From Candidatus Saccharibacteria bacterium UBA5152 (GTDB lineage Bacteria; Patescibacteriota; Saccharimonadia; Saccharimonadales; UBA4665): a stretch of DNA of 6,914 nucleotides. The notes under the pieces are model-generated. The model was not told where the DNA came from. It did not search any database and was given only the letters and a program-made list of their open reading frames with translations. Of this stretch, positions 1-4,818 are shown piece after piece (position 1 is the stretch's first letter; each line of letters starts with the position of its first letter). The translations under genes were made by a program, and so were the position numbers. The DNA lies in NCBI GenBank assembly GCA_002413755.1, contig DHXQ01000043.1, forward strand, positions 4,551 through 11,464, given 5' to 3'.

Positions 1-131
1 TCGTCGAGGTTGCGGCTGCAAATGTAGAGTTCTTCGACGGGTGGATCAATGCCCTTAAAGATCTGAGCATAGGCCGAATCGGCGACTCGTAAGGTTTGTA
101 GGCAGCTGGCGTATTCATTGAAAAACTTCAT
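1..131 (-). CDS. dprA: N-terminus of a DprA/Smf-like DNA-processing protein (partial, runs off left edge)
   Basis: On the minus strand an ATG at 131 opens a frame that stays open for 43 codons to the window edge. It reads MKFFNEYASC, continues through a YAQIFKGIDPPVEELYI stretch (about residues 21-37) and ends at ...SRNLD. The pattern 'Y..xF/L..I..PP..LY' followed by a short 'xNL' is what precedes the Rossmann fold in DprA/Smf, the protein that loads RecA on incoming single-stranded DNA in natural transformation. The catalogue-type DprA Rossmann motifs would lie outside the window, so this is identification from a short N-terminus only. There is no helix-hairpin-helix or SAM domain before the motif, so the protein would be a short-N-terminus form. 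An in-frame TGA lies about 40 nt upstream, GTG at 137 is an alternative start, and no Shine-Dalgarno site is visible. It could be another PP-LY-containing protein. Confidence 0.5.
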   Translation of the reverse strand, partial: MKFFNEYASCLQTLRVADSAYAQIFKGIDPPVEELYICSRNLD

Positions 132-140
132 GTCCACTAC

Positions 141-168
141 ATTGCTACGTGGCGTGCCAGGTCGTCAA
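141..168 (-). promoter_or_regulatory. possible promoter of the dprA-like gene
   Basis: On the minus strand TTGACG (168-163) is followed after 16 nt by AGCAAT (146-141), which ends 9 nt before the ATG at 131. The -35 is good and the -10 is weak (3 of 6). The spacing to the start codon matches the other promoters in the window, which is the main reason to list it. Confidence 0.3.
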
Positions 169-189
169 GCCGTAAAATTTACTACTACT

Positions 190-218
190 TTGACATTCAG
201 CTCAGCGCGTAAAATAAT
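190..218 (+). promoter_or_regulatory. promoter of the 280-residue gene, near-leaderless
   Basis: TTGACA (190-195), a 17-nt spacer and AATAAT (213-218, 5 of 6 to consensus) place the transcription start at about 225. That is 0-3 nt before the ATG at 227. No usable Shine-Dalgarno sequence fits between, so the mRNA would be leaderless or nearly so. Confidence 0.65.
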
Positions 219-226
219 ATGCAGGC

Positions 227-1069
227 ATGTTTACGTATGATGAGTATCGAGATGTATGTGACAGTTACGGCGTCGGGCTTAACGACAGTCTGAACAATGC
301 TGCCCGCGATAGTAGCGTCTATGGTAATATCTATACCCCTTCGCCCACGCTGGCAGCTGTAGCAAATGCCGGTAAACTGGTCCGAGTGCCGAAGCCGCGG
401 GCATTGAGCGTTGAGCCATTTCCTGAAGAAGCCTTCGAAATCGAGGATATCGGTATGCACAGCCTGGTAGCAATTGTGAATGCGTCCCACAGTCGCGTTA
501 CCCGACCGCGGCCGCTGCCAGCCGATAGCTTCCATTTCAAACATGTCATAAAGCGCGACGTGAGAGATATCAACACCTGTGCCAGGGCTGACAATTATTT
601 CTATAAGACAATCACTGATATCGCCACAGATTACCGTGGTTCCGAAACCGGGTACCATATCATCAGAAAGGGTGTGACGCCAATCCTCCTAACGAAATAC
701 CGGGGCGAACCTTCGTCGTTATCTCTGGTCGACATGGTTATAAATGGCTTCCCCTTCCCTAGGGGCTCATTATTCAGAGCTGACATTGCGTTGCGGGCGT
801 TCGGGGCGGGTGCGGTTCGTGAGGGCGCGACCAGGTTCGCTGTCTATTCTGGTGCCGCCGAAATCCTACCGCATACCGCAATCGCCAGACTGACTTTCCT
901 GCGGTTGTCGGCGCTGTGTTTACCGTCTGGCGAACGGGGCCGATTTAAATCGGGAAAACCTAGACTGTCTAACGTGGATGAGACGGTCAGAGATACTCTG
1001 ACCATCGACGATATCCGTCGGCAGTTAGCCGAACTGATAAAAGCTAACCCCGCCAGGCGTCGTCGCTAA
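227..1069 (+). CDS. hypothetical protein, 280 residues, function unknown
   Basis: I do not recognise this protein. It begins MFTYDEYRDVCDSYG, shows no signal peptide and no hydrophobic segment long enough to span a membrane, so it is probably cytoplasmic. The middle is a mixed alpha/beta-looking stretch. The last 30 residues (from DETVRDTLTIDD) look helical and end in a basic tail, NPARRRR, which could bind nucleic acid, though that is inference. It is the longest frame in the region. A consensus-like promoter sits 8 nt upstream, which supports both strand and start. A shorter minus-strand frame at 197-658 competes, but it has no promoter or ribosome site that I can see. The gene is divergent from the dprA-like gene and is followed by the non-coding RNA locus, so it is probably monocistronic. 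Confidence 0.65.
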   Translation: MFTYDEYRDVCDSYGVGLNDSLNNAARDSSVYGNIYTPSPTLAAVANAGKLVRVPKPRALSVEPFPEEAFEIEDIGMHSLVAIVNASHSRVTRPRPLPADSFHFKHVIKRDVRDINTCARADNYFYKTITDIATDYRGSETGYHIIRKGVTPILLTKYRGEPSSLSLVDMVINGFPFPRGSLFRADIALRAFGAGAVREGATRFAVYSGAAEILPHTAIARLTFLRLSALCLPSGERGRFKSGKPRLSNVDETVRDTLTIDDIRRQLAELIKANPARRRR

Positions 1070-1096
1070 GCATAATCGAAAATTATAGCTTATGCT
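1069..1096 (+). repeat. inverted repeat just after the 280-residue gene
   Basis: AGCATAA (1069-1075) and TTATGCT (1090-1096) can form a 7-bp stem over a 14-nt AT-rich loop, starting inside the stop codon. No T-run follows, so it is at best a weak terminator or an mRNA 3'-end stabilising hairpin. Confidence 0.45.
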
Positions 1097-1131
1097 AATA
1101 AATGACAAAAGCACAAATACGTTGAAAAGTA

Positions 1132-1160
1132 TTGACAATTACGTACTCTTTTGCTAAAAT
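1132..1160 (+). promoter_or_regulatory. strong promoter of the non-coding RNA
   Basis: TTGACA (1132-1137), a 17-nt spacer and TAAAAT (1155-1160), with an extended -10 TG at 1152-1153, make the best overall promoter in the window. Transcription should start near 1167. The -10 sits inside an inverted repeat, TTGCT-AAAAT-AGCAA (1151-1165), which could be an operator. No reading frame with a plausible start follows it, and the next strong element is a terminator at 1498-1544. Confidence 0.75.
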
Positions 1161-1443
1161 AGCAACCTGTAAGTCAAGTAAGCGCAAGCGAGCTCTGACT
1201 ACGCACCTTATACCCCCCAATTCTAACAATTTGTTAGATTGTTTTAGAACGTGCTGCTGGTCTAAGTTGTTACCCTCCACTTACCTTTAGCTCGACTACC
1301 ACTTTGGTGGGAGTGTCAGCGTTCTAAAGCATACTAACCCCTTTAACCCCGCATTCCCCCTCGTTTATTTTGAGCTGTGGCGAATCGCGGAAAAACCTCT
1401 GAGTGGGCCGGTAGCTATCTTTTATTAGATAGCTCACCGGAGG

Positions 1444-1524
1444 CCTTCAAGGTGGGTTGAAGGGTGTTTCTAGCGGAGAACCCCGTGGTTCTCCTCTAAA
1501 AAAGCCCTACAAGCGGTGCCCACC
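1444..1524 (+). other. predicted kissing-loop between two hairpins of the non-coding RNA
   Basis: The loop of the 7-bp hairpin at 1444-1463 is exactly GGTGGG (1451-1456). The loop of the terminator hairpin contains CCCACC (1519-1524). These are perfect 6-nt Watson-Crick complements, so the two loops could pair and lock the 3' domain around the intervening GGAGAACC hairpin (1471-1498). This is read from the sequence only. A competing small GGTG/CACC pairing exists within the terminator loop. Confidence 0.45.
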
Positions 1525-1544
1525 CCCTCTTGTAGGGCTTTTTT
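1498..1544 (+). terminator. strong intrinsic terminator, bidirectional in form
   Basis: AAAAAAGCCCTACAAG (1498-1513) and CTTGTAGGGCTTTTTT (1529-1544) are perfect reverse complements. They give a 10-bp GC-rich stem flanked by A6 and T6 with a 15-nt loop. It ends the non-coding RNA and isolates the following two-gene operon from it. The A-tract would make it work on the minus strand too. Confidence 0.93.
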
Positions 1545-1569
1545 AGTATCTGTGATTTCGAGTGATTAA

Positions 1570-1598
1570 TTGACGTAAGTATTATAATGTACTATAAT
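1570..1598 (+). promoter_or_regulatory. promoter of the 120/134-residue gene pair, near-leaderless
   Basis: TTGACG (1570-1575), a 17-nt spacer and a perfect TATAAT (1593-1598) predict a start at about 1605, with the ATG at 1607. A second TATAAT overlaps the spacer at 1583-1588 but lacks a matching -35. No Shine-Dalgarno site is present before 1607. Confidence 0.75.
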
Positions 1599-1606
1599 AA
1601 TTGATT

Positions 1607-1969
1607 ATGAGTACCGATGAAGAAAGATCATTTTTTAATCTAAACCAAGTCGATCTTGAGGCTTTGGACATAGTAGGATATCAACGTGAGTGGCCATTAG
1701 AAGATGCCTGGGCACTGGCTAAACGGGCGCAAAAGCGGCTTACTTCTACAGCGGATCACATTGATAAAATTCAAGGCGAATATGCCGGTAACGAATTACC
1801 AATCGAACGTTGGGCTGAGCACTCTACGGCTCAGCAGCAATATACCGTTCTCAACCGGATTATTGGCCGAGTCGTACACGGTGTTGGCGACGAAGCCGAA
1901 ACATATGTTAACGGGCTGTCTCAAGCCCAGATTGACGACATATTCTTTAACCGTAAGGAACCGCAGTAA
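1607..1969 (+). CDS. hypothetical protein, 120 residues, first gene of a coupled pair
   Basis: I do not recognise this protein. It begins MSTDEERSFFNLNQVDLEAL, is acidic to neutral, has no membrane segment or signal peptide, and looks almost wholly helical. One stretch, WALAKRAQKRLTSTADHIDK (about residues 34-53), could form an amphipathic helix. A TTG at 1601 in the same frame would add two residues, but the promoter geometry favours the ATG at 1607, 8 nt after a perfect -10. The stop codon shares its last A with the ATG of the next gene (TAATG), so the two proteins are translationally coupled and probably made in fixed proportion and work together. The small size and pairing would also suit a toxin-antitoxin-like or regulatory pair, but nothing in the residues supports a specific family. 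Confidence 0.7.
   Translation: MSTDEERSFFNLNQVDLEALDIVGYQREWPLEDAWALAKRAQKRLTSTADHIDKIQGEYAGNELPIERWAEHSTAQQQYTVLNRIIGRVVHGVGDEAETYVNGLSQAQIDDIFFNRKEPQ
1954..1960 (+). promoter_or_regulatory. ribosome binding site of the 134-residue gene
   Basis: TAAGGAA lies inside the end of the upstream gene, 8 nt before the ATG at 1969. It fixes that start and shows that the second gene of the pair uses Shine-Dalgarno initiation, unlike the first. Confidence 0.65.
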
Positions 1970-2373
1970 TGTTGCCAAATCGTGAAGGTCTATCCCCAGT
2001 GAATAAGCGAAATGTAGTAAAGAGCTACATTGCGACTGTTATTAAGCTGGCACAAAGGCCTGGCTTTGTCATGTCCGATGAAGTCCTGGGCGACCTGGAC
2101 ACTTTGCAAGAGGAAATTGAAAAGGTGCAACACGCGCTGAACGGTCATAGCGGGATCGCAGAACTGATACGGGTGACGATAAAGCGGCCGCGCGGCCTTT
2201 ATCCTGATGAGGTTGAAGCGCTTAGTGAGATCGCCGCTATTCGGGCGCAATATGAAAAGCTGGAACCGGTGCCGGTGCTGGAGTCTGGTCTAGAGCAGGA
2301 AGTTCCGGGTCTCGGGCAGCAGTTCGGCCCCGAAGACGAGCTCGCTGAGGATAGCGTTGGTCTCGCGCAGTAG
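1969..2373 (+). CDS. hypothetical protein, 134 residues, overlaps the end of pth
   Basis: I do not recognise this protein. It starts MLPNREGLSPVNKRNV, coupled to the previous gene through TAATG and with a Shine-Dalgarno TAAGGAA 8 nt upstream. Residues about 20-60 and 75-100 look helical (one piece reads LGDLDTLQEEIEKVQHAL), and a coiled coil is possible. No membrane segment is seen. The last 28 residues, rich in E, G, L and P, are encoded antisense to the 3' end of pth and look low-complexity. That tail may be a consequence of the overlap rather than a domain. The start is well supported and the function is unknown. With its partner upstream it forms a short operon that ends convergently against der-pth. 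Confidence 0.65.
   Translation: MLPNREGLSPVNKRNVVKSYIATVIKLAQRPGFVMSDEVLGDLDTLQEEIEKVQHALNGHSGIAELIRVTIKRPRGLYPDEVEALSEIAAIRAQYEKLEPVPVLESGLEQEVPGLGQQFGPEDELAEDSVGLAQ
2178..2203. repeat. 26-nt inverted repeat with a perfect 12-nt palindrome
   Basis: GATAAA (2178-2183), then GC, then the palindrome GGCCGCGCGGCC (2186-2197), then TTTATC (2198-2203). It lies within the 134-residue gene and about 90-110 bp beyond the pth stop on the minus strand. It could act as a weak terminator for der-pth, ending in TTTATC when read on that strand, or simply be coding sequence. Confidence 0.4.
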
Positions 2374-2931
2374 CTCAGGCATGTGGCTCAGTTCATCTTT
2401 ACTAAACTTTTGGAGGACGAAATCGGCGCTGTCGATCTGCTCGGGGTGCTTCGGGCCGATGCCGATGCGAATCCGGCCATAGGCCTCGCCAATCGTGTCG
2501 GTGATGGATTTGATACCGTTGTGGCCGGCGGCACTGCCGCCGCGGCGCAGGCGGATGTGGCCGAAGTCGATATCCAGTTCGTCGTGCACCACGAAGGTGT
2601 AGTTGGGGTGGGCTTTATAAAAATTGCTGACCAGCTGCACTGCTTCCCCACTGAGGTTCATGAAGGTCGTCGGTTTGACGGCGATCACCCGGGCTTCGCC
2701 CATTTGGCCCATGGCGACATGGCATTTGAGGTCCTTCTTGACCATCCAGGAGCCCATGTCGCTGTTTTTATCGACGAAGGCGTCAATGCATGCGAAGCCG
2801 ATGTTGTGGCGCGTAGAATCGTATTCTGGACCGACATTGCCCAGCCCGACCAGCAAAATGGTCTTATTGAGGCCGGGAGTGACGTAATTGACGGGGTTGG
2901 AGACTTGCGGACGGTTGGCGAAGAGTGACAT
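2290..2931 (-). CDS. pth: peptidyl-tRNA hydrolase
   Basis: Pth cleaves the ester bond of peptidyl-tRNAs that drop off ribosomes, recycling tRNA in the cytoplasm. The whole family core is present: GLGN with Asn32, STRHNIGF with the catalytic His42, PTTFMNLSG with Asn92, HDELD with Asp117, and GHNGIKS with Asn138. The protein has 213 residues, slightly longer than the usual 190 or so, owing to an N-terminal extension of about 22 residues before TILLVGLGN. That start is supported by an AGGGT ribosome site, and no later in-frame Met precedes the core. The usual GLGNPG motif reads GLGNVG here. The gene lies 17 nt downstream of der, so the two are very likely co-transcribed. Its last 84 bp overlap the convergent 134-residue gene. 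Confidence 0.97.
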   Translation of the reverse strand: MSLFANRPQVSNPVNYVTPGLNKTILLVGLGNVGPEYDSTRHNIGFACIDAFVDKNSDMGSWMVKKDLKCHVAMGQMGEARVIAVKPTTFMNLSGEAVQLVSNFYKAHPNYTFVVHDELDIDFGHIRLRRGGSAAGHNGIKSITDTIGEAYGRIRIGIGPKHPEQIDSADFVLQKFSKDELSHMPELLRETNAILSELVFGAELLPETRNFLL

Positions 2932-2948
2932 ATCTACCCTAGTATACC
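2932..2948 (-). promoter_or_regulatory. der-pth intergenic gap with ribosome site and -10-like TATACT
   Basis: The 17-nt gap reads GGTATACTAGGGTAGAT towards the pth ATG. AGGGT serves as the ribosome site. TATACT (2946-2941) ends 9 nt before the ATG, the same position as in der. There is no -35 at the right distance, so a separate pth promoter is only a possibility. Confidence 0.5.
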
Positions 2949-4430
2949 CTACTGCGGGCGCTTGAGGCCGGCGCGGGAGTTGTGCTTGCGCGGCGCTAGC
3001 GTCGGGCTGTTGCCGTGCTTGTGGGTTTCATGCTTTTCGATAAACCAGAGTTGGAGGGCGCTGCCCTCGAAGCCGAAACGTTGGCGCAGGTTACGCTCCA
3101 GGTAACGGCGGTAGCTCCAGTGAATGAACTGGGTCTGGCTGCTGAAGATCTTGAAGGCTGGCGTTTTATTATCCGTCTCTTGGACCATATAGTTCAGCTT
3201 CGGCATGCGGTTCTTGAGGCCGGCTGGCGGGTGGGCATCGACCATTTCACGGAGCCACTTGTTGAGCTCGCGGGTGGAGATGCGCTGCTTGCGCTGTGTG
3301 TCGATTTCGGTGGCAATGTCGAAGACTTTGGTGACGTTCTGGCCGGTGACCGAGCTGGTGAATAACAGCGGTGCCCACGGCACGAAGTCGTAGGTCTGGC
3401 GTAGCTCGTTGGCGATGCGGTCGCGGGCAAACGGATCAGATTCAATAACAGTTTCGGTGACGGTGTCGCCGAATTCATTGATGGTATCATGCTGGACTTC
3501 TTGCTTGATGGTGTCCCATTTACTGACGACCAGGACGAGGCCCTTGCCTGACTCTTTGACCAGGCCGGCGATCTTTTGGTCGAGCTGGACGTTGAGCTCG
3601 TTGGCTTCCATAAGGACGAAACAAACGTCGGCCTGCTCGATGGCGGCCAGGGCGCGGACAACGCTGAATTTCTCGATACCGACCTCGATCTTGCCGGAGC
3701 GGCGGATACCGGCGGTATCCATGATCTCCACTTCCCTACCCTTGTAGCGGACGATGGCCCGGTTGATGTCGCGAGTCGTGCCGGCGCGCTCGCTGACGAT
3801 GGCCTGCTGCTTGACGGCCAGACTATTGAACAGGCTGGATTTACCAACATTTGGACGGCCGATGATGGCGATGCGCAGGCGGTCGTCATCTTCCAGTTCA
3901 CTGACGGCTGGGATAATCTTGGCCAGCTGGCTGAGGAGGCTGTCCATGCCCGAGTTCTGGGTGGTGCTGGTGTGGACGATGGTTTTGATACCGAGTTTGA
4001 CGAAGTTACCGAGCTCGGCCTGGGCAGTGGCACTGCGGGCTTTGTCGACCTTGTTGACAACGAGGAAGACGGGTTTGCGGCTCTTGAGGGCCATCTTGGC
4101 GACACGACGATCCTCTTCGGTGATAACGATGTTAGCTTCGACGACCACCCAGATGACGTCGGCGCTGTCAGCGGCCTGCTGGATCTGTTCCTGGATGGTA
4201 AATTCGAACTCGTCGTTTGGGTCTTTGATACCAGCAGTGTCGACCAGCCAGAAGTTGTTGATCTCGCCGTCACTACTCCTGATGTCGGCCTTGGCCATGA
4301 TGCTATCGCGGGTCGTGCCGGCTTCGCGGGCCACAATCGCTTCGCGCCGATCGAGGATGGCATTAAACAAGCTGGATTTACCAACGTTGGCGCGGCCTAC
4401 AATGGCGACGATCGGAAGCTTTTTACTCAT
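2949..4430 (-). CDS. der: ribosome-assembly double GTPase Der (EngA)
   Basis: Der has two tandem GTPase domains and a C-terminal KH-like domain and is needed for 50S subunit maturation. Counting from MSKKLP, the first domain has P-loop GRANVGKS (12-19), DTAG (64-67) and NKVD (126-129). The second has GRPNVGKS (191-198), DTAG (238-241) and SKWD (303-306). The KH-like part ends with RRYLERNLRQRFGFEGSALQ (441-460), followed by a His/Lys/Arg-rich tail. Its 493 residues are the normal length. An upstream in-frame ATG at 4466 would add 12 residues, but the start at 4430 has AGGGG just upstream and the family's usual beginning, so I prefer it. Two oddities: the second G4 motif has Ser for the usual Asn (SKWD rather than NKWD), and the stretch after it (about 307-356) is roughly 20 residues longer than in E. 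coli Der. The gene is first in an operon with pth. Confidence 0.97.
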   Translation of the reverse strand: MSKKLPIVAIVGRANVGKSSLFNAILDRREAIVAREAGTTRDSIMAKADIRSSDGEINNFWLVDTAGIKDPNDEFEFTIQEQIQQAADSADVIWVVVEANIVITEEDRRVAKMALKSRKPVFLVVNKVDKARSATAQAELGNFVKLGIKTIVHTSTTQNSGMDSLLSQLAKIIPAVSELEDDDRLRIAIIGRPNVGKSSLFNSLAVKQQAIVSERAGTTRDINRAIVRYKGREVEIMDTAGIRRSGKIEVGIEKFSVVRALAAIEQADVCFVLMEANELNVQLDQKIAGLVKESGKGLVLVVSKWDTIKQEVQHDTINEFGDTVTETVIESDPFARDRIANELRQTYDFVPWAPLLFTSSVTGQNVTKVFDIATEIDTQRKQRISTRELNKWLREMVDAHPPAGLKNRMPKLNYMVQETDNKTPAFKIFSSQTQFIHWSYRRYLERNLRQRFGFEGSALQLWFIEKHETHKHGNSPTLAPRKHNSRAGLKRPQ

Positions 4431-4466
4431 TACCCCTAGTATAACAGATAAGAGCGTTGACACCAA
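4431..4466 (-). promoter_or_regulatory. der promoter with -10 next to the start codon
   Basis: On the minus strand TTGGTG (4466-4461), a 17-nt spacer and TATACT (4443-4438) with an extended -10 TG directly before it. The -10 ends 7 nt before the ATG at 4430, and AGGGG lies between them. The mRNA would therefore begin at or just before the ATG if this -10 is used, and the AGGGG would not be transcribed as a leader. A second TATACT (4481-4476) could give a longer leader, but it lacks a -35. Confidence 0.55.
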
Positions 4467-4485
4467 CCCCTGATGAGTATATAAA
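4457..4485 (+). promoter_or_regulatory. promoter of the small membrane protein gene
   Basis: TTGACA (4457-4462), a 17-nt spacer and TATAAA (4480-4485) predict a start near 4492, giving a leader of about 50 nt. The -35 overlaps the der -35 (4461-4466) on the opposite strand, so the two divergent promoters probably interfere with each other. Confidence 0.7.
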
Positions 4486-4528
4486 TTAGATATTCGTCAC
4501 ACACCGTGGTGAAGTACCGATGTCTTCG

Positions 4529-4534
4529 AAGGGG
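4529..4534 (+). promoter_or_regulatory. ribosome binding site of the small membrane protein gene
   Basis: AAGGGG ends 8 nt before the ATG at 4543, a standard Shine-Dalgarno spacing, and decides this start. Confidence 0.7.
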
Positions 4535-4542
4535 ACAGGCAC

Positions 4543-4818
4543 ATGCCCAAAGAAGTTGTACACAGCACCACAGCGTTTCTGCTGGCTACAGCCGCCCGTA
4601 CCGCCCTGATGGTTGTAGTTGCAGTTGCGCTTGACTTCTCATTCGCGGAGTTCAACCGTCACCACTGGCTTTTCTCAGTCACCTTACTGTGCCCAGCGTT
4701 CATCTGGTGCGCCCGACTCTTTGGCAAAGTGACGTTCGCCTACCTCGTGGCGGCGATCTTCCTTCTGTTCATGCTCGTCGACCTAGCAGTCTTGCTCGGC
4801 CAAACGCTTTCGTCATGA
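4543..4818 (+). CDS. small hydrophobic membrane protein, 91 residues, function unknown
   Basis: I do not recognise the family. Three hydrophobic segments are visible: about residues 9-31 (ending LMVVVAVALDF), 41-60 (HWLFSVTLLCPAFIW) and 64-88 (FAYLVAAIFLLFMLVDLAVL). It is therefore probably an inner-membrane protein with three helices and short loops. There is an Arg near residue 19 inside the first segment, and Cys residues at the end of segment two. No cleavable signal peptide or catalytic motif is seen. Start and strand are supported by a strong promoter and Shine-Dalgarno site upstream and an intrinsic terminator downstream, so it is a complete monocistronic unit. It is divergent from der but shows no evident functional link to it. 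Confidence 0.7.
   Translation: MPKEVVHSTTAFLLATAARTALMVVVAVALDFSFAEFNRHHWLFSVTLLCPAFIWCARLFGKVTFAYLVAAIFLLFMLVDLAVLLGQTLSS

Larger units (their letters stand above)
1167..1544 (+). ncRNA. long structured non-coding RNA, family not recognised (about 378 nt)
   Basis: A strong promoter upstream and a strong intrinsic terminator downstream delimit this transcript, and no credible protein is encoded between them. Hairpins visible by eye, in order: TCTAACA/TGTTAGA (1222-1238). A long arm pairs 1243-1250 (TTTAGAAC) plus 1252-1254 with CAGCGTTCTAAA (1317-1328) and encloses a small CCAC/GTGG hairpin. CCGGTAGCTATC (1408-1419) pairs with GATAGCT-C-ACCGG (1428-1440), with one bulged C. CCTTCAA/TTGAAGG (1444-1463) has a 6-nt GGTGGG loop. 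GGAGAACC/GGTTCTCC (1475-1494) has a CCGT loop and is extended by TAG/CTA. The terminator stem comes last. C-rich unpaired tracts lie at 1213-1218, 1273-1278, 1338-1341, 1347-1350 and 1356-1360. The length is like tmRNA or RNase P RNA, but their conserved cores are missing. It stands alone, because the next genes have their own promoter after the terminator. Confidence 0.7.

Noticed and set aside
3..92. Plus-strand frame open from the left edge, ending at a TAA
   Set aside because: Only 29 codons, opposite the more protein-like dprA-type frame, with nothing to support it.
197..658. Minus-strand frame of 153 codons
   Set aside because: It lies inside the 280-residue gene, has no promoter or ribosome site that I can see, and its product looks unlike a natural protein compared with the plus-strand frame.
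1095..1280. Minus-strand frame of 61 codons in the RNA locus
   Set aside because: No ribosome site or promoter was found on that strand, and it crosses the strong plus-strand promoter and two hairpins.
1167..1544. tmRNA or RNase P RNA, suggested by the length
   Set aside because: No GAGGAAAGTCC-type core of RNase P RNA, and no tRNA-like ends, T-loop or tag reading frame of tmRNA.
2383..2928. Plus-strand frame of 181 codons
   Set aside because: It is the mirror of pth, whose catalytic motifs are all present on the minus strand.
3576..4439. Long plus-strand frame opposite der
   Set aside because: It is the antisense shadow of der, with Asp/Gly-rich composition produced by the complementary codons.
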